From: Planctomycetaceae bacterium
GTDB lineage: Bacteria > Planctomycetota > Planctomycetia > Planctomycetales > Planctomycetaceae
Reading direction: 5' to 3'
DNA length: 64,000 bases
Assembly (NCBI GenBank): GCA_021732845.1
Contig: JAKFUF010000001.1
Coordinates: 124,001-188,000, forward strand
Below the pieces are notes generated by a model. That model did no database searches. It saw only the letters and a list, made by a program, of their open reading frames with translations, and was not told where the DNA came from. The position numbers and the translations under genes are program-made. Below are positions 10,730 through 21,800 of the stretch, one piece after another; the stretch's first letter is position 1; every line of letters starts with the position of its first letter.

Positions 10730-12187
10730 TCACTGCTGGTAGTCCTTCGCATAGTCGCCCTTCACGATTCGGTCAAACACCGTTCCGGGCATGACCATTT
10801 CATCGCTGTTCATCACCAGGTCATACAGCTCTGGCGGTAGTACGCGCAGGACGGTCATCAGGCCATGGACACCCATGTGCCACATTTTCCGCATCCCCTG
10901 CACCTCGCGGCGATGCATGATCTTCATCATCATCTCTTCGCCCATGTGCATGTGCTGCATGTTTTGGGGATACCCCGGCGTGCGGAAGCCGGAGTCGGTG
11001 GTGAAGTCTGCACGGACGCGCGGACGGGTGGCCAACTGGTTCTGGTAGTCGCTGACATCGGAGTCATCTCGAATTCGCGGGCCGACCTGCTGCACCATGT
11101 GGTTCATCATGTGATGCACCATATGGCAGTGGAAGATCCAGTCGCCGGGGTTGAAGGCGACAAATTCGAAGTCGGTCGCCTGAGCCACGCCGACCAGCGT
11201 GTTGTTTCGTGGCACCCAGGCCGATGGTGGAATTCTCGCCCCCTCGTGGCCGGTAATCCAGAAGGTGTGGCCGTGCAGATGAATCGGATGGTGCTGCATC
11301 GGGCTGAAGTTCATCAGCCGCACCCGCACCCGCTCGCCGTGCCGGACCACCAGCGGCGTCGTGAAAGGTCCGCTCCGCCCGTTGATGGTGTGCCAGTTCC
11401 AGTCCATCGCCATCGAGTCCGAGATCGTCTGGTTCGGAGCGATGTGGAAGTTCTGGAAGATCAGGAAAAAGTCGCGGTCCACCGGCGGGTCAAACGCCAC
11501 TTTGGGGTGAATGACGAACCCGCCCACCATGCCGAACGCCTCCTGCATCGCCATGTGCGAGTGGTAGAAGAACGTTCCGGCTTGATGCAGGTCGAATTCG
11601 TACACGTAGCTCTTGCCCGGCATGATCGGGTTTTGCGTGAGCCCCGGCACGCCGTCTTCCGAGACCGGCAGTTCGAGCCCATGCCAGTGCATGGAGGTCG
11701 GTTCCGGCAATTCGTTGTGCACGATGAAGCGGACACGGTCGCCCTGATTGGCCTCGACCAGGGGACCGGGCATCGAATCGTTGAACCCCCACACGTCCAT
11801 CGGATAGCCGGGGAGGAATTCTCGTTTGACCGGCGTGCAGCGCAGCTCGAATTCCTTGACCCCGCCGACCATTTTGAACGGCAGCTTCGGCAGGTCTGGA
11901 ATCTCGACAGGAACCGGCGCCAAGCCCAGCCCGCGAAGACCGGGCACGAGCTTTCCGAGATAATGGTCCGCCGTGGGCGGCCCGCCAAAGGTCGGCTTCC
12001 ACCGCGAGAAGCCACCGAACTCTGCCGGGGCCTCACGCACCACAGGTGCGTCGGCTGGTGGCACATTGGCGGGCGGCACATTGGCCGGCGGTTGCGTGTC
12101 GGACGCGGCAAACGTTGTCCCGGCCGCTCCGGCCACCGCCGCTCCGCCGAGAAGGAGAAATTCACGCCGTGTGTTGCCTGGCTGCAT
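10730..12187 (-). CDS. Tat-exported multicopper oxidase
   Basis: This 485-residue laccase/CopA-type oxidase probably oxidises periplasmic Cu(I) to the less toxic Cu(II). The N-terminus has a twin-arginine signal (TRREFLLLGGAAVAG). All copper-site motifs are visible: HWHG (167-170), HSH (209-211), HPIHLHGH (300-307) and HCHMVHHMM (353-361). The C-terminus is Met- and His-rich (MQHMHMGEEMMMKIMH), as in copper-resistance oxidases that bind extra Cu(I). A Pro-rich linker (PPANVPPANVPPAD) follows the signal. It is the last gene of a minus-strand run after two TolC-like genes. Confidence 0.93.
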   Translation of the reverse strand: MQPGNTRREFLLLGGAAVAGAAGTTFAASDTQPPANVPPANVPPADAPVVREAPAEFGGFSRWKPTFGGPPTADHYLGKLVPGLRGLGLAPVPVEIPDLPKLPFKMVGGVKEFELRCTPVKREFLPGYPMDVWGFNDSMPGPLVEANQGDRVRFIVHNELPEPTSMHWHGLELPVSEDGVPGLTQNPIMPGKSYVYEFDLHQAGTFFYHSHMAMQEAFGMVGGFVIHPKVAFDPPVDRDFFLIFQNFHIAPNQTISDSMAMDWNWHTINGRSGPFTTPLVVRHGERVRVRLMNFSPMQHHPIHLHGHTFWITGHEGARIPPSAWVPRNNTLVGVAQATDFEFVAFNPGDWIFHCHMVHHMMNHMVQQVGPRIRDDSDVSDYQNQLATRPRVRADFTTDSGFRTPGYPQNMQHMHMGEEMMMKIMHRREVQGMRKMWHMGVHGLMTVLRVLPPELYDLVMNSDEMVMPGTVFDRIVKGDYAKDYQQ

Positions 12188-12266
12188 GACAATGCTCGTT
12201 CAAGGAGACGGGATGGATCAGGGAAGACACCGACCGTGGCTTGTCCGGGCGGCGACCGTTCAACCA

Positions 12267-13766
12267 TCAGCGTGGCTGCGGCGTGGCGTCGATGTGACCC
12301 GGTGGCGTCGGGTTTTGCGGAGCGTCCAGCCCGCCGGTCAGCAGAAAGCCCTCGATCAGGGTCTGCGAGTCCCGCCATGTGACAAGGTTATGCACGTACT
12401 CCGCCTGCCGCTGGTACAGCTCCGACTGGGCGTCGAGCACCATCGGCCAGGTTTCACGCTGCTGCTTGTAGGACTTCAGCCGCGCCTTGTAGGCCTGTTC
12501 GGCCTCCGGCAGCACCTCCCCCCGATACGATTCGACATGCTGCTGAGCAGTGAGGTACTGCTTGAAATGCATGGACAGGTCACGTTTGAGCCGCAGCTCG
12601 ATCCGGCACAACTCCGCCCGCTGCCGAGAGAGATCGGCATGGGCCTGCTGAATGGTTCCCTGGTTTCGATCCCAGATCGGTGGCTGAACGGTGACCTGGG
12701 CGTTTACCACAGTCCGGTTGTCGGTGAAGTCATAACCCGGTCCGGCCTGAACAAACACATTGGGGATCGGCTGCCGCAGTTCACGCTCCACCGTAATCCG
12801 GTCTGACTCCAGTTTGGCGGTTGCCTCGCGGACTTCCGGACTTTCTCCGAGCGTGTACGCCAGTGAAGCGTCCCAGGTGAGCGGCGGCACGGACTCGTCC
12901 AGCTCGTCGCCGTACAACTCTTCTGGGAGTTCGACCCCGACCAGCGCCGACAGTTCCCGGCGGGCTTGGTCCCGGTCGTTGATTTTCGCCAGCAGGTCGA
13001 GCTTGGTCCGCTGCAGGGTGACGCGTGCCTGCCGCACCTGGACGGTGTTCGACTGCCCAACATTGAACATCTCTTCGACGGTGACCAGACGGTCTTCCGC
13101 GTTTTTCACCATCTGCTCATGAATCGTGACCAGCCGCGTGGCTCCGGCCGCCCGCCAGTACTGGCGGCGGATGTCGTTAACGACCCGGTACTGCTGTGCC
13201 AGCGCGCCAAACTCGGCCGCCTTGGCCCGGGCCAGGTATTTCTCGCGGCTCACGCGGCGCTTCTGGGCGGTGATGATCTCCTGCCGGATGAATCCGCCTT
13301 GAAACTCACCGGCGGTCCCCTGGGAACCGATCTTCTCCGCTTGATAGCCCAGCACGGGGTTGGGCCACAGACCCGCCTGCAGCGCCTTGCCGAGCGTCCC
13401 GTCCACCTGCGTCCGGGCCTGGGTGAGAGTCGGATTGTAGGTGGTCGCCATGTCTTCGATGGAGGCCAGCGTCATCCCCGCGCAAGTCGCGCCGCTGGCG
13501 GCCGATTCTGCGGGTGCCCCCGCTGGTGCCGGCAACCGCTCTACAAGCGGCCCGGTGGCGGGCTCCGTCAAATCCGGTTGTGCGTGCGAGGCTGGCACAA
13601 CCTGGGCTCTGGGTGCGGCCGTCTGCGCGACGGCAGGCGCTGGGGCCGCAGGGATCGGTTGCCTGATCGAGGCGGCCGCGTGCGAATGGCACGTCGCCGT
13701 GTGCGGCACGTTGCGGCACCCGCCGAGGGGGGCCAGTGCCAGAAGGACGAAAACTCGTGTTCGCAT
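12267..13766 (-). CDS. TolC-family outer-membrane efflux lipoprotein
   Basis: This 499-residue outer-membrane factor is predicted to form the exit duct for an RND pump. The N-terminus has a lipobox-like LGGC at about residue 17. Long amphipathic helices follow, with TolC-family wording (YNPTLTQARTQVDGTLGKA and AELCRIELRLKRDLSMHFKQ). It lies between a second TolC-like gene and the multicopper oxidase on the same strand with gaps of about 60-80 bases, so one transcript is likely. It may pair with either RND pump in this cluster. Confidence 0.88.
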   Translation of the reverse strand: MRTRVFVLLALAPLGGCRNVPHTATCHSHAAASIRQPIPAAPAPAVAQTAAPRAQVVPASHAQPDLTEPATGPLVERLPAPAGAPAESAASGATCAGMTLASIEDMATTYNPTLTQARTQVDGTLGKALQAGLWPNPVLGYQAEKIGSQGTAGEFQGGFIRQEIITAQKRRVSREKYLARAKAAEFGALAQQYRVVNDIRRQYWRAAGATRLVTIHEQMVKNAEDRLVTVEEMFNVGQSNTVQVRQARVTLQRTKLDLLAKINDRDQARRELSALVGVELPEELYGDELDESVPPLTWDASLAYTLGESPEVREATAKLESDRITVERELRQPIPNVFVQAGPGYDFTDNRTVVNAQVTVQPPIWDRNQGTIQQAHADLSRQRAELCRIELRLKRDLSMHFKQYLTAQQHVESYRGEVLPEAEQAYKARLKSYKQQRETWPMVLDAQSELYQRQAEYVHNLVTWRDSQTLIEGFLLTGGLDAPQNPTPPGHIDATPQPR

Positions 13767-13824
13767 GGAAGTCCGCCAAAATGCGACTGAAAATATGTCA
13801 GTGAGATGGTGGTCGCGAGCTTCG

Positions 13825-15345
13825 TCAATCGCCCGGGGGTTCAGCGAGGGCCGGCTCTCGGTCAGTCGGAGGAATCGGCTTCCCGACTGCCCGCTCGAGT
13901 TCGGCCAAGTTGCGGTGGTATTCGGTCAGCGTGCGCTGATAGCCGATCTGCTGTTCGATGAATTGCTTCCTGGCATCCATCAGCCGCAGGAAATCGATCG
14001 AGCCCGCCTCATAGCCGGCGCGGGCGGCCTCCAGGTTGGCTTCCGCCGCGGGCAGGGTCTGGTCCTCAAAAAGTTTTGCGATCCGCTGATTGGCTTCGAC
14101 GCGTGAGAGGGCAACCTGCACCTCTTCGGCAATGCTGTCGCGCTGCTGGTCGTATTCGGCCGACAGCCTGCTCACCCGGAACTGGGCTTCACGGACGGCG
14201 GCGCTGCGGCGGCGATGGTTCAGCGGAACATTCATGTTCATGCCCAGCTGCGGGCGTTGAACCTGGTCGGTCCAGAAGGCGTCATAGCGGCCCATGAATT
14301 CGAAATCCGGGCAGTACTCCTTGCAGGCCAGCAGCACGGCGTTTTGCTCCGCCTGAATCTTTGCCGCCAGCGCCGACAGTTCCGGCCGTTGCTGAAGCGC
14401 CAGGTCCTGTAGCGCCGTGGCTTCCAAGGGAGCCTCGCCGATCACCAGCCGCGGGGGTGGGGCGGGCAGAGCCACGTCAGGCCGCCGGTGCAGCAAAGTG
14501 TTGATGCGGGCAACCGCGATGCTGCGGGACTGCTGCAACTCGAACCGCTGCTGCTGCAGTTTGGCCAATTCCAGGTCCGCCAGTGACAGATCCTGCTGCG
14601 AGACCAGATTGGCCTCGTACTTGGCTTTGGCGGTGCTGCGAAAGTCCTGAACCACATTGATGTTGCGCTCGGTCAGTTCCGTTTCACGCTGCGCGAGATA
14701 ATAATTGAAGTACGCCATCCGCGTCGCCACGGCCAGCCGCAGCTGGACCTCAGCCGTGTTCCAGGAGAGGGCCGCCACCTCCCATTCGGCCATCTGGCCC
14801 CGCAGTGCGAGTTTGCCGTTCCACGGGATGCGTTGCGCGACACCCAGGGTGTATGACGATTGCACGGAAGAACTTGAGGCGAATGTTGGCGGCGCAAACA
14901 TGGTCTGCAGCACGGGATCGTCTAGGGCCACCACCTGTGGCGACCGTTCGGCGGCCGCCGCCCAGGCGGCGACAGCTGCCTGAAGCGAGGGGTTCCGCGC
15001 CTGGACTTCAGCGATCAATTTTTCCAGCGGTAGCTCTTCCAGGTCGGCAAACGGGTCGTCCCCTGGCCGACTTTCGTCCTTCCCGGACAAGCGCTCGGGT
15101 TCGTACCCGGCACGCGCAATTGGGGTGGCCAAGCCGCTGCGCGGAGGGGAGTCGCGGTGAGTTTTTCCAGCCGCGGGACGGTTGGCTGCAATGGCCACGG
15201 GCACGATTCGCGCGGCGGTCGGCTGGGGACGAGCCCGCGCGACCGGCGTGTTTGCCGGGGGCCGCATTGATGGGGCGCGGCAGCCCATGAGCTGCACCGC
15301 GACAAAAATCGCAGCGCAGCCGCTAACCCTACGAATCCACGGCAT
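13825..15345 (-). CDS. TolC-family outer-membrane efflux lipoprotein
   Basis: This 506-residue outer-membrane factor has a signal peptide ending in LMGC (Cys near residue 22), suggesting a lipoprotein. The body has TolC-type helices (NPSLQAAVAAWAAAAERSPQ and EANLEAARAGYEAGSIDFLR). It is the first gene of the minus-strand run that continues with a second outer-membrane factor and the multicopper oxidase. Two non-identical outer-membrane factors fit the presence of two RND pumps nearby. Confidence 0.88.
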   Translation of the reverse strand: MPWIRRVSGCAAIFVAVQLMGCRAPSMRPPANTPVARARPQPTAARIVPVAIAANRPAAGKTHRDSPPRSGLATPIARAGYEPERLSGKDESRPGDDPFADLEELPLEKLIAEVQARNPSLQAAVAAWAAAAERSPQVVALDDPVLQTMFAPPTFASSSSVQSSYTLGVAQRIPWNGKLALRGQMAEWEVAALSWNTAEVQLRLAVATRMAYFNYYLAQRETELTERNINVVQDFRSTAKAKYEANLVSQQDLSLADLELAKLQQQRFELQQSRSIAVARINTLLHRRPDVALPAPPPRLVIGEAPLEATALQDLALQQRPELSALAAKIQAEQNAVLLACKEYCPDFEFMGRYDAFWTDQVQRPQLGMNMNVPLNHRRRSAAVREAQFRVSRLSAEYDQQRDSIAEEVQVALSRVEANQRIAKLFEDQTLPAAEANLEAARAGYEAGSIDFLRLMDARKQFIEQQIGYQRTLTEYHRNLAELERAVGKPIPPTDREPALAEPPGD

Positions 15346-15979
15346 ATTGTCGTCCCTGAGCGTGCATCGTCGTTTCGCCGAGGGGTTAGCAGCCCTGCGA
15401 AACGTCCGCGCCGAGTCCTACAATCCGCAGAGATCATCGTCCATGCACAACCCCTGAACCGTGAAGAATTGTTTTTGGCGTTAAAGCTTAACACCGATCG
15501 GGAGGGCATCAATCGGTCAGAAAAAGAACCACAAACGACTTGGCGTGCGCTTTTCCCGGAACTGAAAAAGACTTGAGACATCTGTCGATGTCCAAAGTTG
15601 ACGCCTTATCCTGAAAAGAAGTTCGTGCCTTTCGTGGTTGAAACAGTGGTGAATGAACAGCGTGAACGAGCAGTAACAAACCATGCCTTAATGTCACTTA
15701 CAAGCCGACCCTGATTGTGCCTGCCCGAGTCGTCAGGGACGTTATTGACCACGAAAGGCACAATGACAGGAAATTGCGGGACGGCAACCACACAAGTTTG
15801 GGTTCAATGCCCGTGTTGAATCTCTTCAAGCCTTGGGCGAAGACCCCGAAGAATCTTCGCGGCGCACAACCGATTCGACAGCGACCGATGCTCCATTTCT
15901 GCGAAGCGGGATTCCCAGATCCCTCCCTGCGCGATACAGTGAAATCGTAGATTCGACGCCAGACTTCTGCGTGGCTTCC
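15346..15979. other. Intergenic region of 634 bases, no convincing gene
   Basis: Upstream of divergent genes. I see no ORF with a recognisable product; several short frames are open but lack start sites or family motifs. It must contain the promoters for the minus-strand efflux/oxidase operon and the plus-strand Cys-rich gene. It includes the inverted repeat at 15625-15761. Confidence 0.6.
15625..15761. repeat. Intergenic inverted repeat (GTGCCTTTCGTGGT type)
   Basis: GTGCCTTTCGTGGT at 15625-15638 is the exact reverse complement of ACCACGAAAGGCAC at 15748-15761. The 14-base arms are separated by 109 bases without a gene. The wording resembles a dispersed intergenic repeat that I associate with planctomycetes. 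Confidence 0.65.
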
Positions 15980-16441
15980 ATGGATGTTCTTCGGCAACTG
16001 TTGATCGGCGCGTTGCTGCCTCTGGTGGTTTGGTCAGGCGTTCCGCAGACGGCCTGCCTCTGCTCGAACGGCGAGATCCATTTCTCCTGCCCGAAGCTGT
16101 CCCAACAGAAGTCCGCAAATGCGAAATCCTGCTGTGGTCAGGATTGCTGTCAGGCAGACTCGAACTTGGATGGTCACGCGTCATGCTGCCAGTCGGAGCC
16201 CGGCCAATCCGAAGAGCCCAGCGTCCGTGCGGTCGGTTGTCGGTGTTCGTTGCTGATGTTGGCCGGCGAATCCGCGACTGTCGAAGTCGCGGTGGCTGAG
16301 ATCCTGGACTGCACCCTCTGGGTGCCCGTGATCGCGCCGCAGCACCCAGCCCCTGTCACGGTGGGGCCTGAACACGTCGTGGATCGTGATCCGCATCCCG
16401 CCGCCGGCGTCCATGTGCTGTGCCAGCGCTGGCTGATCTGA
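15980..16441 (+). CDS. Small Cys-rich secreted protein (unknown)
   Basis: The frame is open further upstream, but the ATG at 15980 begins a clear signal peptide (MDVLRQLLIGALLPLVVWSG), giving 153 residues. The mature part is rich in cysteines with CC pairs (AKSCCGQDCCQ and HASCCQSEPG), suggesting periplasmic metal binding. It is not a family I can name. It lies upstream of an adaptor/CusA pair on the same strand, with a 266-base gap. By position it may be a copper-responsive accessory protein of that pump; this is inference. Confidence 0.6.
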   Translation: MDVLRQLLIGALLPLVVWSGVPQTACLCSNGEIHFSCPKLSQQKSANAKSCCGQDCCQADSNLDGHASCCQSEPGQSEEPSVRAVGCRCSLLMLAGESATVEVAVAEILDCTLWVPVIAPQHPAPVTVGPEHVVDRDPHPAAGVHVLCQRWLI

Positions 16442-16707
16442 GCGTGCCTGCGGCCGCCTGCTGGCCGCAGTTCTCTGCATAGCGACAACGCGAATGCGAT
16501 CGCCTGCGCCCGTCGAGTTCGCGGCGGGCAAGCACTGTTGAAAGCATCGCAAACCGGATGCGAACGCATTCCCGTTGATTCAAATGTTGGCCATCCGGCG
16601 AGCAGTCGGTTCCGGGTCGGCGGGTTAGCACCAGTGGATGCTGACCTGTGTTCCGGCTGCTCGCCAGGTGGCTGCCATCCCCATCCCATTTAATGTGTGA
16701 GCCACGC

Positions 16708-18801
16708 ATGTCCACGCCAACCCGAGCCTCGTCGCCCGGCCTGACCAACGACGAAGGCGGATTGCGCCCGCCACCGGGACTGAGCGCACTCGGCCGGGCC
16801 TGGTGGTGGTTCCACTTTCTGGTCCTGGTCAAGCTTGCCCGGCTGCGGTTTATTGGGATCCTGGTGGCGATTGGCTTCGTGATCACCCAGTGGGACACGC
16901 TGATCGCCTACCATGACAAATGGACTCGGCCGGCCCATTCCGCGCACGCGGCGGCCAGCGATGTCGAGTATTTTTGTCCCATGCACCCATCGGTGGTGCG
17001 GGATAATGGCAAAGAGAAATGCCCGATCTGCTTCATGCCGCTGTCCCGGCGGAAAAAGGGAAATCAGTCGGAGGCGGTCCTGCCCGCGGGTGTGGTGAAC
17101 CGTGTCCAGCTTTCGCCGTATCGACTCGTTCTGGCGGGGGTGCGCACCTCGCAGGTGACGGCCATGCCGGTGACGAAGGAGATCAATGCCATTGGCTATG
17201 TGGAGTTCAACGAACGCAAGTTGAAAACCGTTTCCGCGCGCGTGAAGGGCCGGCTCGACGAACTGTTTGTCAACGAGACGGGGCAGATGGTCGCTGCGGA
17301 CGATGTGCTCGCCTCGCTGTATAGTCCCGATTTGAATGTCACGGTGCAAAACCTGCTGGATGCGCAGAAGCGGAACAGCCGCGAACTGATCGCCAGCTCC
17401 CGCCACCGGCTGCAACTGTTGGGTATCAGCGATCAGCAGATTGATGACATTGTGAAATCGGGCAAGGCCAACAGCCACCTGCGGATCACGACCCCGATCA
17501 GCGGACACGTCATCAAGAAATACGTCCGCGAGGGCCAGTACGTCGAGGAAGGCAGTCCCCTCTATGACGTGGCGGATTTGTCATCGGTGTGGATTCAGGC
17601 GCAGGTGTACGAAGATGACATGGCGTTTCTGCCGGTCGACCAGTTGCACTCCTTGAGCGCCGACGACCCTGCCGCACTGGCCGTCACGGCCACAACCCAG
17701 GCGCTGCCCGGCGAGGTGTTTCGCGGGCGGCTGGATTTGGTTTATCCGCACGTTGACCAGCAGTCGCGGACGGTGACGGTGCGGTTCGAGCTGCCAAATC
17801 CAGGTCACAAACTGCGACCGGGGATGACGGCCACGGTCACGCTGCTGGTGCCCCCCTCACACCTGGCGCAATTGCGCCAGGCGGCGGCCGCCTGGCCCTA
17901 CGGAACCACTGAGCTGGAGGCGGGACGGGTGCTGGTGGTTCCCGACAGCGCCGTGATCGACACCGGCAGCCAGACGATTGTTTATCGCGAAGCCTCTCCG
18001 GGGGTCTTTGAAGGGGTGCAGGTGCGCCTCGGTCCGAAGATGATCGGCCCAGACAATGTTCGTCTCTACCCCCTGTTGATCGGGCTGCAGCCGGGCGACA
18101 CGATCGTGTCATCCGGCTCCTTTCTGGTGGATGCGGAAACGCGGCTCAACCCCGCCGCGGGTTCGATCTACTTTGGCGGCAGTGACAGCGGTGGCACCCG
18201 CAACGACACAACCGTCACCACGGTGCGGCCGTCCACGCCGGAGGACGAAGACAGAAAACGGCAGGCGGCCCTGCAAAAACTTGCTCCCGCAGACCGCACC
18301 TTGGTCGAGAAGCAGCGGTTCTGCCCGATCCTGGAAAACAGCCGGCTGGGTTCCATGGGAACCCCGGTCAAACTGACACTGAACGGACAGAGCGTGTTTT
18401 TGTGCTGTCCCGCCTGCGAAGCCGAAGCCAGAAAGGATCCCGAACAGACGATCGAAAAGGTCAATCGCCTGAAGACCGGAGCAGAACCAGCTGGCTCGTC
18501 CAGCACGTCTCCCGTGGCTCCGAAGTCTGCCGCCAAGGAGGAAAAAATCCAGGCGGCGCTGGCGAAACTGGGCGAAGCCGACCGGCGTCTGGCCGAGGCG
18601 CAGAAGTTTTGTCCCATTCTGGCAGACAGTCGGCTCGGCTCAATGGGCAAGCCGATCAAGCTCATGCTGGAAGGTCAGCCGGTCTTCGTCTGTTGTGCTG
18701 CCTGTGAGGAGGCCGCGCGGGCTCAGCCAAAAGAGACGGCGGCCCGTGTTCAACAGCTCATCAAGGCCGCCGCGACACGCGATAGAAAGGCCGCGCCATG
18801 A
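16708..18801 (+). CDS. cusB: CusB-like RND adaptor with CPMHP domain and two C-terminal LGSMG/CC domains
   Basis: This 697-residue adaptor is for the CusA-type pump that follows. The start is uncertain: ATG 16708, ATG 16693 and GTG 16648 are in frame and none has a good ribosome site. One N-terminal membrane segment is followed by a metal-binding domain (YFCPMHPSV to CPICFMPL, about 86-112). The HlyD core has ARVKGRLDELFVNETGQMV, a hairpin, and ISGHVIKKYVREGQYVEEGS. The last 170 residues hold two copies of FCPIL...SRLGSMGxPxKL...VFxCCxAC (about 535-590 and 625-690). The gene overlaps the pump gene by four bases (ATGA), indicating translational coupling. The C-terminal domains are absent from E. 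coli CusB. Confidence 0.9.
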   Translation: MSTPTRASSPGLTNDEGGLRPPPGLSALGRAWWWFHFLVLVKLARLRFIGILVAIGFVITQWDTLIAYHDKWTRPAHSAHAAASDVEYFCPMHPSVVRDNGKEKCPICFMPLSRRKKGNQSEAVLPAGVVNRVQLSPYRLVLAGVRTSQVTAMPVTKEINAIGYVEFNERKLKTVSARVKGRLDELFVNETGQMVAADDVLASLYSPDLNVTVQNLLDAQKRNSRELIASSRHRLQLLGISDQQIDDIVKSGKANSHLRITTPISGHVIKKYVREGQYVEEGSPLYDVADLSSVWIQAQVYEDDMAFLPVDQLHSLSADDPAALAVTATTQALPGEVFRGRLDLVYPHVDQQSRTVTVRFELPNPGHKLRPGMTATVTLLVPPSHLAQLRQAAAAWPYGTTELEAGRVLVVPDSAVIDTGSQTIVYREASPGVFEGVQVRLGPKMIGPDNVRLYPLLIGLQPGDTIVSSGSFLVDAETRLNPAAGSIYFGGSDSGGTRNDTTVTTVRPSTPEDEDRKRQAALQKLAPADRTLVEKQRFCPILENSRLGSMGTPVKLTLNGQSVFLCCPACEAEARKDPEQTIEKVNRLKTGAEPAGSSSTSPVAPKSAAKEEKIQAALAKLGEADRRLAEAQKFCPILADSRLGSMGKPIKLMLEGQPVFVCCAACEEAARAQPKETAARVQQLIKAAATRDRKAAP

Positions 18802-21800
18802 TCGAGAACCTGATCGAGGCGTCGATCCGCAACCGGTTTTTGGTGCTGCTGATGGCCGGGCTGCTAGCCATTGCCGGCGTCTATGCGGTCCTGCACACGC
18901 CGGTTGATGCGGTTCCCGACCTGAGCGAGAACCAGGTGATCGTCTTCACCGACTGGATGGGCCGCAGCCCGCGCGAGATCGAAGATCAAATCTCGTATCC
19001 GCTGACCCGCAGACTGCAGGGGCTGGCCGGCGTGAAGGCGGTGCGGTCTTCGTCCGAGTTCAACTTCTCGATGATCACGATCATCTTTGATGACAACATC
19101 GACTTCTATTTTGCCCGGCAGCGTGTCACCGAAAAACTGGCTGAAGCGGGAACCTACCTGCCGACGAGCGTCGTCCCCTATCTGGCCCCCGACGCCACCG
19201 CTCTCGGGCAGATTTTCTGGTACACCGTCGAATCGAGCACGGCCACACCGGTCGATCCCCAGCGGCTGTGGGCCCTCAACAAGTTCTACATCACACAGCA
19301 ACTCAACGCCGCGCGGGGCGTGGCCGACGTCGCCACGGTGGGCGGGCTGCCCATGGAATACCAGATAGACGTCCGGCCCGAGACGCTGCGGGCATACGAC
19401 ATCTCCCTCGGCGACCTGTATTCCGCCGTGGCCAAAAGCAACATGCCGGCCGGTGGCGGGGTGATCCAGAAAAACAACGCCGAGTACATCGTTCGCGGTG
19501 TCGGCTGGATCCGCGACAAGCAGGACATCGAACGCACCGTCATTCGCCAGGTGAACGGCACGCCGATTTACGTTGAAACGGTCGCCACAGTTCTGCTTGG
19601 AACGCAGTTTCGCCGCAGCGTCTATGAGAAGAACGGCAATGAAGTCGTGGGCGGCGTGGTGCTGATGCGGCACGGCGAGAACCCTCTGGCGGTGACCGAA
19701 TCGGTCAAGCAAAAGATTCAGGAACTGCAGCCGGGTCTGCCTGAAGGCGTGCACATCGTCCCCGCCTACGACCGCACCCGCCTGATTCACGGAGCGATCC
19801 ACACGCTGACGGAGGTCATGTGGCACGAAATGCTCATCGCCTCGATCGCGATTCTGCTGATTCTCTCGCATGTCCGCAGCGTTATTTTGATTTGCCTGAC
19901 GCTGCCCCTGACCGTGCTGTTCTCCTTTCTCTCGATGTGGCTGCTGCGGACGCTGGGCATCCTCGACATTCAGGCCAACATCATGTCGCTGGCGGGGATC
20001 ACGATTTCGATCGGCATCCTTGTTGACCAGGCCATCGTCATGACCGAGAACGCCACTCATGTTCTCAAGGAGCACTTTGGCGACCAACCGGTCACGGGCG
20101 ACACGCGGGAACTGGTCATCCCGGCCTGCCGCACGGTAGGACGGCCGATCTTCTTCTCCGTGCTAATCATGCTGCTGTCGTTTGTGCCGGTCTTGATGCT
20201 GAGCGGTCGCGAGGGCAAACTGTTTCATCCGCTGGCCTACACCAAGAGCTTTGCGCTGATCGGCGTGGCGCTGATTTCCATCACGCTCGTGCCGGCGCTG
20301 ATCCCCCTGTTCATCCGCGGGCGGCTCCGCAGCGAAGAAGAAAATTGGATCGTGCGAAGCTTCATCAACATCTACAAGCCCCTGCTGACGTGGGCCCTGC
20401 CCCGGCGGAACCTGGTGATGTGGATGTTCGCCGTGCTGCTGGTGCTGGCGGCAGGAATGTTTCCTTTGCAGGCGATTTTTGGTCAGGGAGCCTCCGAGTC
20501 GGCCTGGCGCAGCACGTTTCTGGCCACATTCGCCGCCGTCGTGGCCCTCACCGTCATCTCGACGCGGGGCTGGCACTGGCAGTTCCTGTCGCTGATCACC
20601 CTCACGCTGATCGCCATGTCGGCCTATCACTTCCCCAAGATCGGCGTGGCCTTCATGCCCGCGCTTGACGAAGGCACGACGCTGGACATGCCGATTACTG
20701 TGCCACGGGCGAGCATCACGCAGGCCGCGGACGACCTCAAGGCCCGCGATGCGCTGCTGCGCGGCTTCCCCGAAGTCGAGTCGGTGATCGGCAAGGCGGG
20801 GCGTGCCAACACCCCCACCGACCCCGCGCCTCTGGACATGGTCGAAACCTTCGTCAATTTCCGTCCCCGCGAATTCTGGCCCAAGCGCGTCCTCCGCTTC
20901 GACGACGCAGTTCGGCAGACCGATCACCTGCTGACCCTTCTCGAAGAGCGTGGCTTCATTCACCCTGCCGCGACAGCGGATCGGGCCTCGGTCATCAATT
21001 TTGCATCACAAAAGGCACTGGAGCGCTTCGACGAAACCCAGCGAGAACTGGCCCTGCTGCGGTTTGTGGAGTTTCAGCACAGCCTCGAAGGCGAACTGGT
21101 ACGGTCTGGGGTGCAGGAGTCCGTCAGACGCATGGTCCAGGCGAATCGCTGGTCGTGGCCTGCCGGAGTCAACCCGGAGAAGAGTCTGGACCTTCTCCAA
21201 ACGCGTCTGACGCACGAACTCGGACCGTGGCTCGCCACGCAGCCCGCGCTCGAAGACATCGATCAGCTCATTCGCCAGGTCGTCCAGCACGGCGAGCGGA
21301 TCGGGGCCGTGGAGGATGCCGTGCGAGCCACGGAGCTGAAGCCGGGGCCGTGGGATCAGGTCCAGGAATCCTGGGCCACCGCCCTCGGACAACCGGCCTC
21401 CACGCTGGCCAGCGTATTACTCCAACACGTCGAACAGCAGCGGACGCGCCTATGGCATGAGCAGGTGCGGACAACAAACTACGAACTGTTCGACCAGGGA
21501 ACCCTCAACTACAACTGGTACGCGCTGGAAGAAATCGCCCTCGCCTCCAAGGCACATTCCCTGCTGGACGCGGCCCCGCAGGGCGAACAGACGCTGCGGT
21601 TTGCCGAGTCCGCCCTCCGCGGCCAGTTGGCAAAGCCAGTTGATCCACAGGCCATTGAACCGTTCGCCGCCATTCGTGACCGCGAGACGAAGCCGTTTGC
21701 CGACCGCGTGTTTCTCTGGCCGCGCCGCACCGGTCCCAAGGGGGATCTGGTCGACGATGAAATGGGGCGTGTGCTGCAGGTTCCCGGCTGGAGCAACATC

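Noticed and set aside
10865-12382. 505-residue plus-strand frame
   Set aside because: Antisense shadow of the multicopper oxidase.
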